From Begonia masoniana (Eukaryota > Streptophyta > Magnoliopsida > Cucurbitales > Begoniaceae), in NCBI GenBank assembly GCA_022432975.1, contig CM039509.1:23343432-23407431 (forward strand): 64,000 nucleotides of DNA, written 5' to 3'. The notes below the pieces were generated by a model. It was not told the origin of the DNA. It ran no database searches and saw only the letters and a program-made list of their open reading frames with translations. Of this stretch, positions 53,000 to 63,329 are shown piece after piece. Position 1 is the first letter of the stretch, and every line of letters starts with the position of its first letter. A program made the translations under genes and the position numbers.

Positions 53000-55412
53000 C
53001 TGGCGTCCGTAGCAAGCCGTGCACCGTCCGAAAGTCGTCTCCACCTAAGGCATTTCATAAATAAAAGACATTACAATCGATCCTAAATAAACGAATCTCA
53101 AACTTAAACTAAGCTCCTAGCTAAAGCAACTTCTCCTAAAACTTTCATTTCCTCCATTCGGGCATTTCATCGAGCACGTGGTGCTCACAATTTACTTAAC
53201 CTCCATTAATGGTTTTCCAATAATCTCTAATATCCAAACTTTAACCTAAATCCACCAATAATCATCAATTCATTTAATCTTCCAAAATAACGACAAGTGT
53301 AATCACTAATAAGCCTAAAAGCATAATACCATCGATATCTAACTAAAACCTAATTAAACGGCCACTAATTTGGGTTTGGTAAAAACCGACCCGAAACTCA
53401 AACGCGCGTAACTTTTGCGTCGGTTATCGGAATCGAACGATTCCAGCAGCCACGTACTCCTCTAATAACCTATTTTAATCTGCCAAAAGGAATTTTAAAA
53501 CAAATAACCGGAACTAGGTCAAAAAGGGCAAAACCCGAACTGCCCCTTTTTCCCAAAATTTAACTTTTTCAATTTTTCATCAAAACTCTCTCAATTCCTC
53601 ACTAATCTATCCTCCTAACATCCAATTAACATAATCTAATAAGAAAACCCGGAATCCCACACGAAAACCCGAGCTCCAAAAACCTAGCCCACGGTTTTTC
53701 CCCAAATCCGAGCTCCTCATTGCTCGGCAATCCATGCCAGCACCGAGCTCGGCCAATTGACGCTGAAAGCGACCAAAAAGGGCCGGTGGACGGAGCTCAA
53801 TCGAGCTTGCCACTGTCGGCCATGAACAGAACGAAAACAGGGAAGAAACTCAACCTGTTTTCGGTCGGGTCTGGCGCGGAGAAGGCTGAACCGAGCTCTG
53901 GTTCAGCTCGCCGGAGTTCGCTCGTCTGAACGGTGGTCGGAGCCGTGGTCGCCGTCGGAGGGTCGCGCGTCTCCCTCTCTGTCGCCGGGGCTCGCTTGGC
54001 GTTAGGGTGGAATGGCTTCATCGTGAAGCCATTCAACTTTTGTATAAAAATTATAATTAAAAATTATAATTTTTTTCTTTTACTTATCAAATTACTTAAA
54101 TGCCCCCTCAATCAATTCTATGCTTAATTCTTCAATTAGTCCATCGATTCGGTTTCTCTACAATTTCCTTATTTCTCCAAATATTCCAATTTAATCTTAA
54201 GAGTTCTAACAAAACTCACCGTTCACAAAACAGACTTATTTTGCTATTTTTACGAATTAACATACTAAAAGGCTAAAACGGGAACTCTAGCATTACTCTT
54301 CTCGATTTGGGTTTCTAAAATTTCACTTATTCTTCTATAAATCTCCATAAATTTCTAGGGTCCTAATAAAACTATCCGCCTGCAAAACGGACCTAATTTA
54401 CTTATTTATGAAAATAGCCTTGGAGCGGAAACCCGAAAAACTCGGGTGTTACACCTGGTCTCCGGGAAATCGCTCGGCTGTAAGTTGCCTTAGAAGCTCA
54501 CACACTTAGAGTCACAACAGAGCATCAATCAAACTCTCACTAAGCTCCACCAGAAATCAACCAGAAGTTTAAGGAAACTAGTTTGAAACCCTGCTACTCA
54601 TGCATTCCTATTTATCACCAATAACCCGAACTTACTCTCACTCGCAGCATCCTAGAAATCCTCACATTGCACTGCCTCGGTCATCTAACTGCTAAAACAT
54701 AAGAAAATGATGAAAACATACCTAGGTTGAAGGAAAATCCGGCGAGGGAATCGCCTAGAGGGTTCTGCTGTAGAGATGAAGGCTAAAAGAGAAATGGTAA
54801 GCAGAATAGTGGCGGCTACAGTGCATTAAACCCAAACCTCTTTCCTTAAATACGTTATCCACTTTTGAAATTTCTAATTTTACTCTTATGCCCTTGCCTA
54901 GTCACTAAATAACCCTACTTTAATTATTGAAAAATAAAACATATACCATTAATAATAAAAGAAAAGCTGGTTCGATAGAATCGGATGTTACAAGAGCTAT
55001 CCATGTAGTTAGATTTTCTTGAACTTCTGTCATGCTTTCAAGCATGTTTTAAACTTACCTTTTTAATCGGGTTTTGAAGTTTAAAGTTTTTGTGTCAAAA
55101 GATGTAAACTGTCAAACAGAGAGGTAGTCAATCGATCGCCTGGGGTAACCGATCGATCGGCGGTGTATATATGCCTTTTGAGTTTTTTTTTAGTGCCTCT
55201 GTTTCATTCGGTCGAATTTGTCAACCAAATTGTGTAGAAGTTAATGGAGTGTTTAGTCCTTCTCTTCCATTCCGTCGAATTTGTCGACCGAATGGTGTAG
55301 AAATTAATTCCAGAGACTAAGTATGTCGACTAAGGCTAAGTGTTAATCGTCCAAAGTTGTCGTCCAAACCTGTCGACCATTTCTGTCGGCCAAAACTTGT
55401 CATCCAAACCTG

Positions 55413-55570
55413 TTGTCCAAGGTCACCTCGACCGATTTCAGCACCAAGGTCACCTCGACCGATTTCAGCACCATGGTCATTTCGACCGATTTCATCACCG
55501 AGGTCACTTCGACCGATTTCTTCACTAAGTTCACTTCGAACGATTTCATTACCGAGGTCACTTCGACCGA
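55413..55570 (+). repeat. GACCGATTTCA-type minisatellite in LTR E
   Basis: About six units of 26-27 bp built around CACTTCGACCGATTTCA and CACCGAGGT. It sits in the last part of LTR E and again contains a CCGAT core. Confidence 0.88.
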
Positions 55571-55815
55571 AACTCAATTTTACTACTCTTTTGTACCTCA
55601 ACCATTCTACCTTTTATTTAAAACGTCCAAAGTATTCTATCTTCCTGTCCTTTTCCGTCATTTATTTCCAGTTTATGTTTCTCATTTTATGTCTTCTAAT
55701 TTAAATGTTCGAGAGTTTTAAAAAGTCGAAAATTTTTACGTCCAAAATGTTTAAGTCTAAACTCAAAGTCCGGTCCAGTCTTGTGACGATCCTGGTTCGG
55801 GTTTGGGTCGTCACA

Positions 55816-57284
55816 ATGTGTGAGGTGATTGTGTCCAAAAATGAGAGGATAAATCGCTAGGAATGAAAAGATATGGATGAAGTGGTGCACGTTGGTCCAG
55901 AAAGTGATAATGATGAACCTTCTTAGTCTTTGGCTCTCCTTGAGGATGAGCACTCCAACTTGCTATGATGAGAGCTTGATACGCCATTGCTGAATATTCT
56001 ATCTAAATGTGGAGAGGTAGAGAAGGGAGCAATACAATAGATTCCACTACACTCACAAAGATGGAAGTCAAAACACACACACACACTAGATTGGATATGA
56101 CTCACCAAGGAGAGGCGGCTACTTGATGCTTGGAAGCTTCAAAGTTTGGACAAAGATGAACTTCAATATTCTATTCATAAATGTGCTGCCAAGAGCAACC
56201 CTTAATGGTGGTATAAATACTACAACAAGATTAGAGTTTACAACCTAAAGAGAATGCTAATACAAATAAGGAAACTATTCACTTTATGTTCTCCTCTTGC
56301 CATGTGTTTCTCTCCTTCTCACAAGATGGTCCCCACCATCAATACTACACACTACAATTGAGTAAGGTTCGGAAAAATGATTCAAGAAATACAAGCATAA
56401 GTTGAAAATAAAATCCACTTCTAGAATCAGCCATGTGTTCAGACTTTTTTATGAGAAAAAGAAGCCTCTCTGTAATCGGTCTAGTTGGCTAAGCAAATGA
56501 TGTTCAAATTCCATGATTTAACCCATTCTAGAAATCTTGGGATGTCAATTACATTCTTCATAAAGCTCATTTAAAAAAAAATAAGTAAGATTGTCCAATA
56601 TTACAAATACTCCTCAGAAGTCAGTGTGAAGGCAAATTTTTTGGAAGGTCGAATAATCCTTTAACGTGTGTTTGATCTTCCATTTATACCTCACCTTGAA
56701 TAATGTCATAATGTAAGTGGATGCTGAATTGAAGAATTTGATATCCTTAAGCTTGTTCCTCTATGAAAACCTACAAAATAGAAACTTGAAAATAGGTTAG
56801 AAAAACTCCATCAAATTTTTGAAGAGTAACGGATCTGTGGCACATCACCCTCTCTATCAATAATATATGTCATTTATTATTTGAAACTATGTCACATTTA
56901 GAAAATGAGGATATATAATTCAGAGAAGTAGAGCAAAAATTCGTTAGACAAGAGACAATCCCTCACTTTGTACCTTTGATTTCGAAAACATTTTTTTTAA
57001 GAATAAAAGTATTAGATATTGAAGAATTTATATTTTTATAGCGACCAATATAAAACCTCTATTTCTTCTAGTCTGATTGATTCTTCTGGGGAAGTAAAAT
57101 TTTGAACTTCGTCTATGTTCCTTCATTTTCACTTAAGTTTTTTACTGAGTCTTTTAATTTCTTGATGCCAACTACTATCACCAAATGAAAATATAAAAGA
57201 TACTGCAAAAGATCTTAATAAGAATAATAATATTTTACCTTATTCTTAACGTTAAAATGTGTCTGCACTAATATTTCTTTTCAA
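55816..57284. other. Region without recognised genes
   Basis: This lies between solo LTR E and truncated LTR M. It has AT-rich sequence, a short CA run near 56074-56088 and scattered stops. A short stretch near 55816-55926 reads protein-like at its end (ESDNDEPS before a stop) but has earlier stops. I cannot name it; it may be an old transposon. Confidence 0.5.
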
Positions 57285-57888
57285 CAAGTTTTAGCGGGAT
57301 GAATTTTATGTTAGTACAATGCACGTTTTAGTGAATTTGTTGGGGTGTTTTAATGGAAAAATCGAATTGACGAACTAATTAACAAATTAATTGGAAATGA
57401 ATGGAGGGGTATTTTGGGAAGCCAATTAAGGTTGGTGGGAGGAAACCAATAGATAATTGACACTTGGCAAACTTGTTGAAGAAGACAAGCTTCCTCTCTT
57501 CTCTTCACTCCTACGTGAATCATTTTTCCTTCTCATTTTCTCTCCACTCCTCTGTTTTCTCTCTTCCAGACGACTGAGACAAATTTCTAAAACTTGCTTC
57601 TCCTGTTTTCTTCTATTTTCTTCAGCAAAGGTAATCATCTAGCCTAGTTAACGAGTTTGGACAAGTTAAGATGTGAGTTTTGTGAAAGTTAAGGGTTAAT
57701 ATTTTGATAAAACTCGCTGTTTTTGTATGAAAACATGCTGGTTTGTTTTCTAAAGATTTGAATGGAGTCTGGAACATGTTCTACCAAGTTATTAGTTAGC
57801 ATTTGCAGCTCTGTTTATTTTCTTTACGTGCATGTTTTAGGTCCGTGTATAATCGAGACGTTCAAGACTTGCAACTCTACAGCAACAG

Positions 57889-58373
57889 GTAAGTTCATGC
57901 GTATAAGTTGGCCCTTAAGGCCCTACAGTATGGAGATATTAGGTTTTGGTTTGGGTAATTAGGTTATAGGTTAGGTTTTAAATTAAATGTGTTCTGTTTT
58001 TATGTTTGTTTTTATTCTGTCGCCTGTATATATTGAGTTTAAGCATCGTATTTGTTCATGCATACACGTTTTCTGGAAAACCATGTAAATGTTTTTCAGC
58101 ACCGTATTTGAAGTACTGAAAGTTAAAAATGTGAATGTAATGTATGGTTAAGTGTGGACGAGGACTGACATCCTGTCATGTACTCCTGTTATGTCCTATT
58201 GTGGCATGTACTCCTGTTGCGCCAGCTGTTCCTCCCACTTATACCTTCATGTCCAGTGAAACGTAATATAATGTAATGTTCATGTATTTGAAAATGTTCA
58301 TGCACAGCATATACATCACTGTATTTCATGTTCTTACTAAGCTCTAGGCACATAGTTGAACTCCATGTTGTAG
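57889..58373 (+). other. Candidate leader intron 2 of LTR M
   Basis: Donor CAG|GTAAG at 57889; HP1 GGCC-CTTAA-GGCC at 57910-57922; HP2 TAAGC-TCTAG-GCACA, degraded; acceptor GTTGTAG|GT ending 58373. CCTACAGTATGGAG (57922-57935) pairs with CTCCATGTTGTAGG (58361-58374) at all 14 positions (two G-U), and the C/C mismatch of the E version is a T-A pair here. Confidence 0.65.
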
Positions 58374-58837
58374 GTATGGATCCTCCAGATGAGGACCTTG
58401 TGCCTCAAGCTGATGAGTTGATGTAGTTGGCAGATCGAGCTCATGGGGATTGGTTGCTGCAGTCAGACAAATGTTATTCCTGTGAGAAAGTATTTTTGAA
58501 AGTTATGTCAATCCTCTATAGCTTTTGAAATTTTAAAATAGTGTACATTCTTTGTTAGGAATTCTGTTGGAATTTTGATAAATTATAGGTTTTGGTGTTT
58601 ATGTTTTTAAACCTTTGTAATTGACAGTTGAATGTAGATTTTGAATTATTCTATAATCGTTTGGAATCTCTCCTTTTAGGTTATGCATGGATTGTTTCAG
58701 ATTTTAAATCGATCCATGCAGTCAGATTTTTGAACTTCTGTCACGTTTCCAAGCATGTTTTTATGCTGTGTTTTGAATCGGGTTTTAGGGTTTTGAGATT
58801 TTTATGTCGTCTGTTTTTATGCTCCCTGTTCATCTTC

Positions 58838-59425
58838 TACCTTACATCTACCTGTCTTCACTGTGTATCTTCCACCTTACATCTACATGTCTTCACTGTT
58901 CATCTTCAACCTTACATCTACATGTCTTCACTGTGCATCTTCCACCTTACATCTACCTGTCTTCACTGTGCATCTTCCACCTTACATCTACCTGTCTTCA
59001 CTATTTATCTTCCTCCTTACATCTACCTGTCTTCATTGTGCATCTTCCACCTTACATCTACTTGTCTTCCCTGTTCATCTTCCACCTTACATCTACCTAT
59101 CTTCACTGTACATCTTCCACCTTACATCCACCTGTCTTCACTATACATCTTCCACCTTACATCTACTTGTCTTCACTGTTCATCTTCCACCCTACATCTT
59201 CCACCCTACATCTTCCACCCTACGTCTTCCACCTTACGTCTTCCACCATTACATCTTCCACCTTACATCTTCCACCCTTACATATTCTACCTTACATATT
59301 CCACCTTACATCTTCCACCTTACATATTCCACCTTACATCTTCCACCTTATGTCATCCACCTTACATCTTTCACCCTTACATCTTCCACCTTACGTCTTC
59401 CACCTTACGTCTTCCACTATAAGTC
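58838..59425 (+). repeat. 34-bp and 14-bp minisatellite in LTR M
   Basis: To about 59180 the unit is 34 bp (CATCTTCCACCTTACATCTA then CCTGTCTTCACTGT), about ten copies. From there to 59425 only the CATCTTCCACCTTA part repeats, as 14-15 bp units with some doubled bases. No unit contains a stop, so long frames open in all three plus-strand registers. Confidence 0.95.
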
Positions 59426-59862
59426 ATCTACTATATAGTTTCCAGTTATGTTTTCCATTTCAAAGTATACTGTCATTTGTCTCCAGTCGTTCATTTTTGT
59501 CTGTTTATTTGCATCGTCCGTTTCTGTAATCCTGCTCACGTCTAGAGAGGGTACTCGTCCAAATTTTTAGTGTTCCAGTCTTCCTGTTTTTCTGCTAGAA
59601 CCCTGTTTAAGTCGAAGTTAAGTCCTAGTGAAAATCTCATAACTGTTTTCATTTCTCCCTGCTTTCTGTCTTCTTGTTTTCTTCTGTTATTTGTTTATGA
59701 AGTCCGATTTTAATATGCCCTCCAGTTTAATTTCCAGAGAAAATTTATACTCTTTGTAAAGTTTTCAAAAGTTTTATAAATGTTTCAAAAAAAATTAGTC
59801 CACGTTTTTGAAATGTCCGGAGTGATGGCTCCTCGACCCCGATCGGGTCTGGGGTCGTCACA

Positions 59863-61856
59863 CTTGAGATGCATGTAGCAAAATATAAATTCTTTTGTTA
59901 CTGATTTAAATGGATAATATGTTCAATCTGATTTGACGTATTGCCCAGGCTTCGAAAAAAAGGGCATATGAATTTTTAGCAAGGACATGGTCAAGTTTCT
60001 CAATTGTGGGCATCTTTATCCTATTGCCTAAGACAACATCTTCCAATAAAAAGGTGAAAGAATAAAGTAAACTAGTAAATTAGAAAGACATTTTGAAATA
60101 AGTGTGGACGTCAAAGGAACAAACAAAATTTGATAATTTGCGTGTAAGAAAATGACAACTTGTAGGATTGTGCACTGACAAAGTTAGGTCATTTAATTAT
60201 TCCATTATAAGCATTAGGGGTGGACACTATGAACCACTAGAGAACCAGACTGGAACTGTGGCCTGGGGTTCCGAAGTCGGGACTTGACCGCATTTTGCAG
60301 TCCCATTCCGGTTCGATTCCGATTTAGTTCTATATTATAAAATAAAGTATTTAAATAAATAAATAAATATATATATATACACTTATTTTTTGTTTTAAAA
60401 AACCTAGTAAATATAATAAAATACATTATTTTATAAAAAAATCATATATATACTTAATTTTTTTTTAAAACTAGTAAACATGATAAAATACATTATTTTA
60501 TAATATAATCATATTATACTTTTTTTTTCTAAAACAAAACCTATGTGAGCCATGATCCGAACGGTCGTCAGGATCAGTTTCGTAGTCGTCCTCTGCAGTA
60601 GCACTAGACTAATCTGCGGTTGCCTGCAAATTTCATGAGTCGAATTGACTCTTCGCGCGGTCGCCCGAGTTCCATCTGTGGTGGCTTGTTGCGACTTTAC
60701 ATTGCATAAACCGTGCCTCTTTCCCCAATTTTTGCTCCCAATAAGTCGTTTATACTACAAGGACTTTACATACACCAATTTACTACTAACACATCCAAAA
60801 AAACACCAGAAGATTTGAGCTCCTTTGCTCAAATCCAAACTAAACACAACCCCTAACCAAATAATCAAAAAATGGAAGGAAAAACAAACTTACCCTTGAT
60901 GTTCGCCGCTACACCACGAAGATTTTGCACTTGGCTACACGAATCGGAGGTCGAACTTTCCTCCTTCTCTCTCTCGGCCACTCTCTCCCTCTCTTCTCCT
61001 TTGTCCACAGCGCACAAAAGAAAAGGGAGGAGAGTTTCCTTCCTTTTCATTTTTAATTAAAATTATTTTTAATTATTTAATAAATAAAATATATAAATTA
61101 ATATATTTTTTATTTATTAAATAAAATTTTTAATTTCCAAATCAATGAACCCCGAACTTTTCCTGAAATTTCAACTTGTGATAAATCCAAATTACTCCAT
61201 TTTAATTTCCTCAAATTTACCATACAATAACTTCCCCAATCGTCCATTTTTTACTATTTGTCCTCAAAATCAGACGCAGTCACTAAATGACAAAAGAGGT
61301 CAACCCAGACTCATTGACTATTAACAACTCAAAAAATTACTATGAAAATTAATCATACCATAAAAATAGCAGTTTTTGCATGCTCATACCTCATGTATTA
61401 TGCATTCAATGTATGCATAGAAAAAATGCTTAAATCATGCATCATGTATTATATATATATATATTATTGTGGGAGGTATGATTGGTCACATTTGACCACA
61501 ATATATGTCATCGATTATGTATTGTGTGACATGTGTAAAGTTAGAAAATAGAAGGGGAATGATTGTAAGCCTCCCTTGGGCTGCAATTCCCTAGCTCCCC
61601 TGAGATTTATGTTGATGTGCATGATCTACTTGTAATTAGTCAGTAGGATGTATGTATGTATACATCTTTACATAGTTGATGATAATGTATATCAACATTT
61701 TAACATGATAAATATGAGATTATTTAATAAATATGAGATCATTTAATTCTAGTGATACATGACATGCTATGATTCACTTACCATAATATGAGTGCACACA
61801 CACTTGCATCTATTCATTTATCATGGTATGGGAAATTGGTGAGTTGAGGGATCTAG
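59863..61856. other. Region without recognised genes
   Basis: AT-rich tracts (60350-60540, 61040-61135, 61440-61465) alternate with mixed sequence. Around 60880-61050 the minus strand has a pyrimidine/purine-rich stretch and a GGGTAAG donor-like site (complement of CTTACCC at 60890), resembling the leader of an unrecognised LTR, but I cannot find its ends. I see no coding motif. Confidence 0.5.
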
Positions 61857-62006
61857 TGTAACACCCGACAATCCCGGCCAGGTGATCTTCTTAACTGAAG
61901 TAACTGTCACCTTTATTTTTGGTCCTTTGATTGAATTTAATACCAAGGCTTATTTGATCATTAATTGTGTGGTGGCAGAATTGTAATTATGAGGGATTGC
62001 AATTGG

Positions 62007-62015
62007 TATAAATAG
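62007..62015 (+). promoter_or_regulatory. TATA box of LTR N
   Basis: TATAAATAG, an exact plant-type TATA box, 150 nt into the LTR. The TRIM inserted 33 nt downstream of its end, about where transcription would start. Confidence 0.6.
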
Positions 62016-62048
62016 AAAATGGAAACCTTAAACCTCACTGTAGCCGAC

Positions 62049-62425
62049 TGTAACGACCCCTTATCCCAACAAGATATTGTCCGCTATGGGGATTGGGTCA
62101 TAGCTCAATATCCTCCCCTCACGGCTTTGTTTGGCGAGAACTTCCCGGAAGGTCACCCAACCTGGAATTACTCTCGCCGAAGCACTTTTAACTTCGGAGT
62201 TCTTATGGAATCCGTTGCCAATTGTGCTCCAAAACGCGTCTTGCTATGTTGGAAGGGTCTCTTTACATATGTTTCATTTCCACATACTTCCCCAAGCGAT
62301 GTGGGATTGTGACGACCCCCTTTTTACGACCTGTCACCTTCCGGTTCGCCCGCGCGGACGTACTGCCATCCGGGTTCCGGTTCGTGCAGCCATCGTACCC
62401 ATACGTGCATATTCGGGTCATCACA
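62049..62425 (-). repeat. TRIM LTR copy 1, minus orientation
   Basis: 377 bp, TGTAACGACCCCTTA to GGGTCATCACA on the plus strand. It is the reverse complement of the two plus copies with few differences, including its 5S-like segment at 62132-62212. Confidence 0.9.
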
Positions 62426-62506
62426 ATCACCCCCCCTCGGGGGCCCAACGTCCTCGTTGGCCACATTTCCGGTTGGGTACAGGCTTTGATACCATTTGTA
62501 ACGACC

Positions 62507-62882
62507 TGTGATGACCCGAATATGCACGTATGGGTACGATGGTTGCACGAACCGGAACCCGGATGGCGGTACGTCCGCGCGGGCGAACCGGAAGGTGACA
62601 GGTCGTAAAAAGGGGGTTGCACAATCCCACGTCGCTTGGAGAAGTATGTGGAAATGAAACATATGTAAAGAGACCCTCCCAATATAGCAAGACGCGTTTT
62701 GGAGCACAATTGGCAACGGATCCCATAAGAACTCCGAAGTTAAAAGTGCTTCGGCGAGAGCAATTCCAGGTTGGGTGACCTTCCGGGAAGTTCTCGCCAA
62801 ACAAAGCCGTGAGGGGAGGATATTGGGCTGCGGCCCAATCCCCAGAGCGGACAATATCTTGCTGGGATAAGGGGTCGTTACA
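62507..62882 (+). repeat. TRIM LTR copy 2, plus orientation
   Basis: 376 bp, TGTGATGACCCGAAT to AAGGGGTCGTTACA. It is the 5' LTR of the plus-oriented unit, followed by the primer site. Confidence 0.92.
62718..62798 (+). other. 5S-rRNA-derived segment in TRIM LTR
   Basis: CGGATCCCATAAGAACTCCG, AGTTAAAAGTGC, GGGCGAGAG-like CGGCGAGAG, and GGTTGGGTGACCTTCCGGGA follow the second half of plant 5S rRNA, including regions equivalent to boxes A and C of the RNA polymerase III internal promoter. The first third of 5S is missing, so it is not a 5S gene. Copies are at 63165-63245 (plus) and 62132-62212 (minus). Confidence 0.9.
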
Positions 62883-62884
62883 AA

Positions 62885-62899
62885 TGGTATCAAAGCCTG
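62885..62899 (+). other. TRIM primer-binding site
   Basis: TGGTATCAAAGCCTG, 2 nt past the LTR end, matches the initiator-Met tRNA complement with one change. The minus unit has the same site at about 62480-62494. Confidence 0.9.
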
Positions 62900-62953
62900 T
62901 ACCCAACCAGAAATGTGGCCAATGAGGACGTTGAGCCCCCGAGGGGGGGTGAT

Positions 62954-63329
62954 TGTGATGACCCGAATATGCACGTATGGGTAAGATGGCTGCACGAACC
63001 GGAACCCGGATGGCGGTCCGTCCGCGCGGGCGAACCGGAAGGTGACAGGTCGTAAAAAGGGGGTTGCACAATCCCACGTCGCTCGGGGAAGTATGTGGAA
63101 ATGAAACATATGTAAAGAGACCCTCCCAATATAGCAAGACGCGTTTTGGAGCACAATTGGCAACGGATCCCATAAGAACTCCGAAGTTAAAAGTGCTTCG
63201 GCGAGAGCAATTCCAAGTTGGGTGACCTTCCGGGAAGTTCTCGCCAAACAAAGCCGTGAGGGGAGGATATTGGGTTGCGGCCCAATCCCCAGAGCGGACA
63301 ATATCTTGCTGGGATAAGGGGTCGTTACA
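62954..63329 (+). repeat. TRIM LTR copy 3, plus orientation
   Basis: 376 bp, almost identical to copy 2 (a handful of substitutions, for example CAATTCCAAG for CAATTCCAGG). It is the 3' LTR of the plus unit; the TSD CCGAC follows directly. Confidence 0.92.

Larger units (their letters stand above)
51718..54453 (-). mobile_element. Solo LTR G, TSD CCTGG
   Basis: The LTR is 2736 bp, plus-strand ends TGTGATGACCCCAACC and ACTCGGGTGTTACA, with CCTGG at 51713-51717 and 54454-54458. It is a separate family from C. A 24-bp minisatellite is at 52564-52692 and the leader intron at 52429-52999. The region 53600-54010 is GC-richer and throws short open frames on both strands; I see no protein motif there. 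Confidence 0.95.
21952..54992 (-). mobile_element. Element C: Ty3/gypsy Tekay-type retrotransposon, TSD AGAGC, split by B and G
   Basis: Outer LTRs are 21952-24148 and 50054-54992 (G inserted in the latter), with AGAGC at 21947-21951 and 54993-54997. Internal sequence on the minus strand runs from primer site (50038-50053) and gag start (49940) across the B insertion (28387-49606) to protease, RT, RNase H and integrase ending near 24184. LTRs begin TGTAACRCCCGGTT on the minus strand. All domains are present in order but stops, shifts and B disrupt them. Confidence 0.93.
50054..54992 (-). repeat. Element C 5' LTR, split by solo LTR G
   Basis: Pieces are 50054-51717 and 54459-54992. The ends are TGTAACGGCCCGA and ATCGGATGTTACA. 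Leader intron 2 is at 51237-51713, with the same HP1, HP2 and 15-position pairing as the 3' LTR copy. G landed at the donor: its TSD CCTGG is the complement of the CCAGG in CCAG|GTAAGT. Confidence 0.92.
20113..55815 (+). mobile_element. Solo LTR E, TSD ATGTG, split by element C
   Basis: The left part is 20113-21951 (start TGTAACACCTGGC) and the right part 54993-55815 (end GGGTCGTCACA). ATGTG is at 20108-20112 and 55816-55820. Its own length is about 2.66 kb. It is related to the A and M LTRs. The leader is clear: donor 1 at 20465, acceptor TTACAG ending 20676, mini-exon 20677-20730, donor 2 at 20731, acceptor ending 21646. As the outermost layer it is the oldest insertion in this block. Confidence 0.9.
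57285..59862 (+). mobile_element. LTR M, 5'-truncated solo LTR
   Basis: From about 57285 it follows the E LTR (GGGATGAATTTTATGTTAGTACAATGC) and ends GATCGGGTCTGGGGTCGTCACA at 59862. The first 30-50 bp with the TG terminus are absent or too diverged, and I find no TSD. Leader: donor 1 at 57631, acceptor TTTTAG ending 57840, mini-exon 57841-57888, donor 2 at 57889, acceptor ending 58373. A long CATCTTCCACCTTA minisatellite is at 58838-59425. Confidence 0.85.
62049..63329. mobile_element. Composite Cassandra-type TRIM, TSD CCGAC, with inverted halves
   Basis: CCGAC flanks the unit at 62044-62048 and 63330-63334. Inside are a minus-oriented LTR (62049-62425), a minus-oriented 71-bp internal part (62426-62496), ten bases of a further minus LTR (62497-62506), then a full plus-oriented LTR-internal-LTR (62507-63329). 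The internal part has a primer site (TGGTATCAAAGCCTG) and a purine tract (CGAGGGGGGGTGAT) but no gene, as in terminal-repeat retrotransposons in miniature. The LTRs carry 5S-rRNA-derived sequence, the mark of the Cassandra family. Confidence 0.88.

Noticed and set aside
53720..54036. Overlapping open frames on both strands in solo LTR G
   Set aside because: GC-richer part of the LTR leader (before donor 1 on the minus strand). No motif, and the frames overlap on both strands.
58628..59529. Three overlapping plus-strand open frames of 191-264 codons in LTR M
   Set aside because: They are open in all three registers because the 34-bp and 14-bp repeat units contain no stop codons. The predicted peptides are low-complexity repeats with no domain.
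60865..61060. Possible first exon of a host gene
   Set aside because: Short open frames face each other on both strands, composition is pyrimidine/purine-rich as in LTR leaders here, and no downstream exon is recognisable.
62718..62798. 5S rRNA gene
   Set aside because: Only the later two-thirds of 5S is present, diverged, and fixed within TRIM LTRs in three copies. It is 5S-derived, not a functional 5S gene.
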